DNA of 36,397 nt from Pseudomonas sp. (GTDB lineage: Bacteria; Pseudomonadota; Gammaproteobacteria; Pseudomonadales; Pseudomonadaceae), in the NCBI RefSeq assembly GCF_030698175.1, contig NZ_JAUYNT010000027.1, positions 1-36,397 of the forward strand. The letters run 5' to 3'. The notes beneath the pieces were generated by a model. The model searched no databases, was not told where the DNA came from, and saw nothing but the letters and a program-made list of their open reading frames with translations. The position numbers and the translations under genes were made by a program. Every line of letters begins with the position of its first letter. The first letter of the stretch is position 1. This document shows positions 35,956 through 36,397 of the stretch, one piece after another.

Positions 35956-36166
35956 TGGCTTTTTTTAAATCAAAAGGCTGGGGCGAGGTGCACAACAGCA
36001 GAAATTGTTTTGGTTTTTTGCTTGCGACCGCTGAGATTACTCACCGCGTCTGCGATTGCGCTGCATTCTACTGGTAGAAACATGAGCAACGACGAGCTTT
36101 TGTCCGATTTTTCACCCTATATGCCCTCCAACTTGCAAAAAAATCGACCTCAGGTGTTCTTTCCTA
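35956..36166. other. Upstream region of the modification operon, T-rich
   Basis: About 210 bp between the first glycosyltransferase and the IS boundary. It contains T-runs (35960-35966 and 36008-36019 region) and no recognised gene except the short plus-strand frame at 36082. No confident promoter or JUMPStart-type element (GGCGGTAG) is visible. Confidence 0.35.
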
Positions 36167-36168
36167 GG
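36082..36168 (+). pseudogene. Possible 5' fragment of a gene interrupted by the IS element
   Basis: ATG 36082 opens 29 codons (MSNDELLSDFSPYMPSNLQK and on) with non-repetitive, protein-like composition before running into the inferred IS end. GGTAG lies upstream as a weak ribosome site. After the boundary the frame continues only into IS sequence. It could be the start of a gene whose remainder lies beyond the window, or a chance frame. Confidence 0.3.
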
Positions 36169-36397
36169 GGGCGTTCTCAATCAGGCCAGCCATATGACGA
36201 CTGATACAAGGCTCAGCATCGACTGGTAGTTTCTTGCCAGTCGCTCATACCTAGTTGCGATACGGCGGTACTGCTTCAGTTTCTGGAAAAAACGCTCCAC
36301 CAGATTACGTGCCTTGTAGATATGTCGATCCAGCTTTCGAGGCTTCAGACGACTCCCTCTTGAGGGGATGACGGCTTCAGCCCCATTGCGCTGTATC
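36167..36397 (-). mobile_element. IS5-family insertion sequence, one end, continues past window
   Basis: The IS5-type transposase reading frame (stop at 36183-36181) ends 14 bp inside an apparent boundary at a CTAG sequence (36164-36167). YTAR/CTAG-type targets are used by IS5-family groups. The sequence GGGGCGTTCTCAA at 36167-36179 is the likely inverted repeat end; the other end is outside the window, so this cannot be confirmed here. Confidence 0.65.
36181..36397 (-). CDS. IS5-family transposase, C-terminal part only
   Basis: The minus strand encodes about 71 C-terminal residues, open at the right window edge. It includes KARNLVERFFQKLKQYRRIA and TRYERLARNYQSML, ending VVIWLA and stop. 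The NLVERFFxKLKxxRRIATRYxK/RLA block holds the catalytic Glu (E of NLVERF) of the DDE domain in the IS5 (IS427-like) family and is diagnostic. The rest, including the two Asp residues, lies beyond the window. Whether the element is intact cannot be judged. Confidence 0.85.
   Translation of the reverse strand, partial: IQRNGAEAVIPSRGSRLKPRKLDRHIYKARNLVERFFQKLKQYRRIATRYERLARNYQSMLSLVSVVIWLA

Overview
The window looks like the chromosome of a Pseudomonas species. It is GC-rich apart from one AT-rich patch, has dense overlapping operons, and carries the full D-rhamnan common polysaccharide antigen (CPA, A-band LPS) operon in the P. aeruginosa order rmd-gmd-wbpW-wzm-wzt-wbpX-wbpY-wbpZ. It also carries a three-gene pntAA-pntAB-pntB transhydrogenase operon and a type II secretion ATPase. 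Species cannot be fixed from this sequence alone.

Layout. 1-1413 (minus): GspE, cut off at its C-terminus by the window edge. 1596-7289: a LysR-type regulator divergent from an acyl-CoA catabolic operon (3-hydroxyacyl-CoA dehydrogenase, acyl-CoA dehydrogenase, iron alcohol dehydrogenase, hotdog thioesterase). 7623-8768: an orphan branched-chain-amino-acid-type periplasmic binding protein. 9236-12169: pntAA-pntAB-pntB, closed by a strong bidirectional terminator. 12229-22569 (minus): a tightly coupled ten-gene unit that begins with a UbiA-family phosphoribosyltransferase and a divergent-PAP2 membrane protein and continues through the whole CPA operon. 22603-26795 (plus): a divergent unit of a GtrA-family protein, DprE1, DprE2 and a large GT-C-like membrane protein. 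26993-28126: an AT-rich multi-spanning membrane protein. 28254-35955 (minus): two paralogous glycosyltransferases, a methyltransferase, an acyltransferase, a second paralogous methyltransferase and a GT-C glycosyltransferase, followed by a remnant of another acyltransferase. This block matches the gene content of the P. aeruginosa PA5455-PA5459 CPA genes plus one extra gene. 36167-36397: the end of an IS5-family element that may interrupt a small gene.

The most interesting feature is the set at about 21.2-26.8 kb. UbiA (Rv3806c-like), a PAP2-type protein (in the place of Rv3807c), GtrA (Rv3789-like), DprE1 (Rv3790-like) and DprE2 (Rv3791-like) together make up the mycobacterial route to polyprenyl-phospho-D-arabinofuranose. 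Here it sits between the CPA operon and the CPA-modifying block, and two of its genes are translationally coupled to the CPA operon. I infer a system that makes a lipid-linked D-arabinose donor, moves it across the inner membrane, and uses the local GT-C enzyme(s) to decorate a surface glycan, with the D-rhamnan CPA as the first candidate and type IV pilin as the alternative (D-Araf on pilin is known in some P. aeruginosa strains). The acceptor and the transferase assignments are inference.
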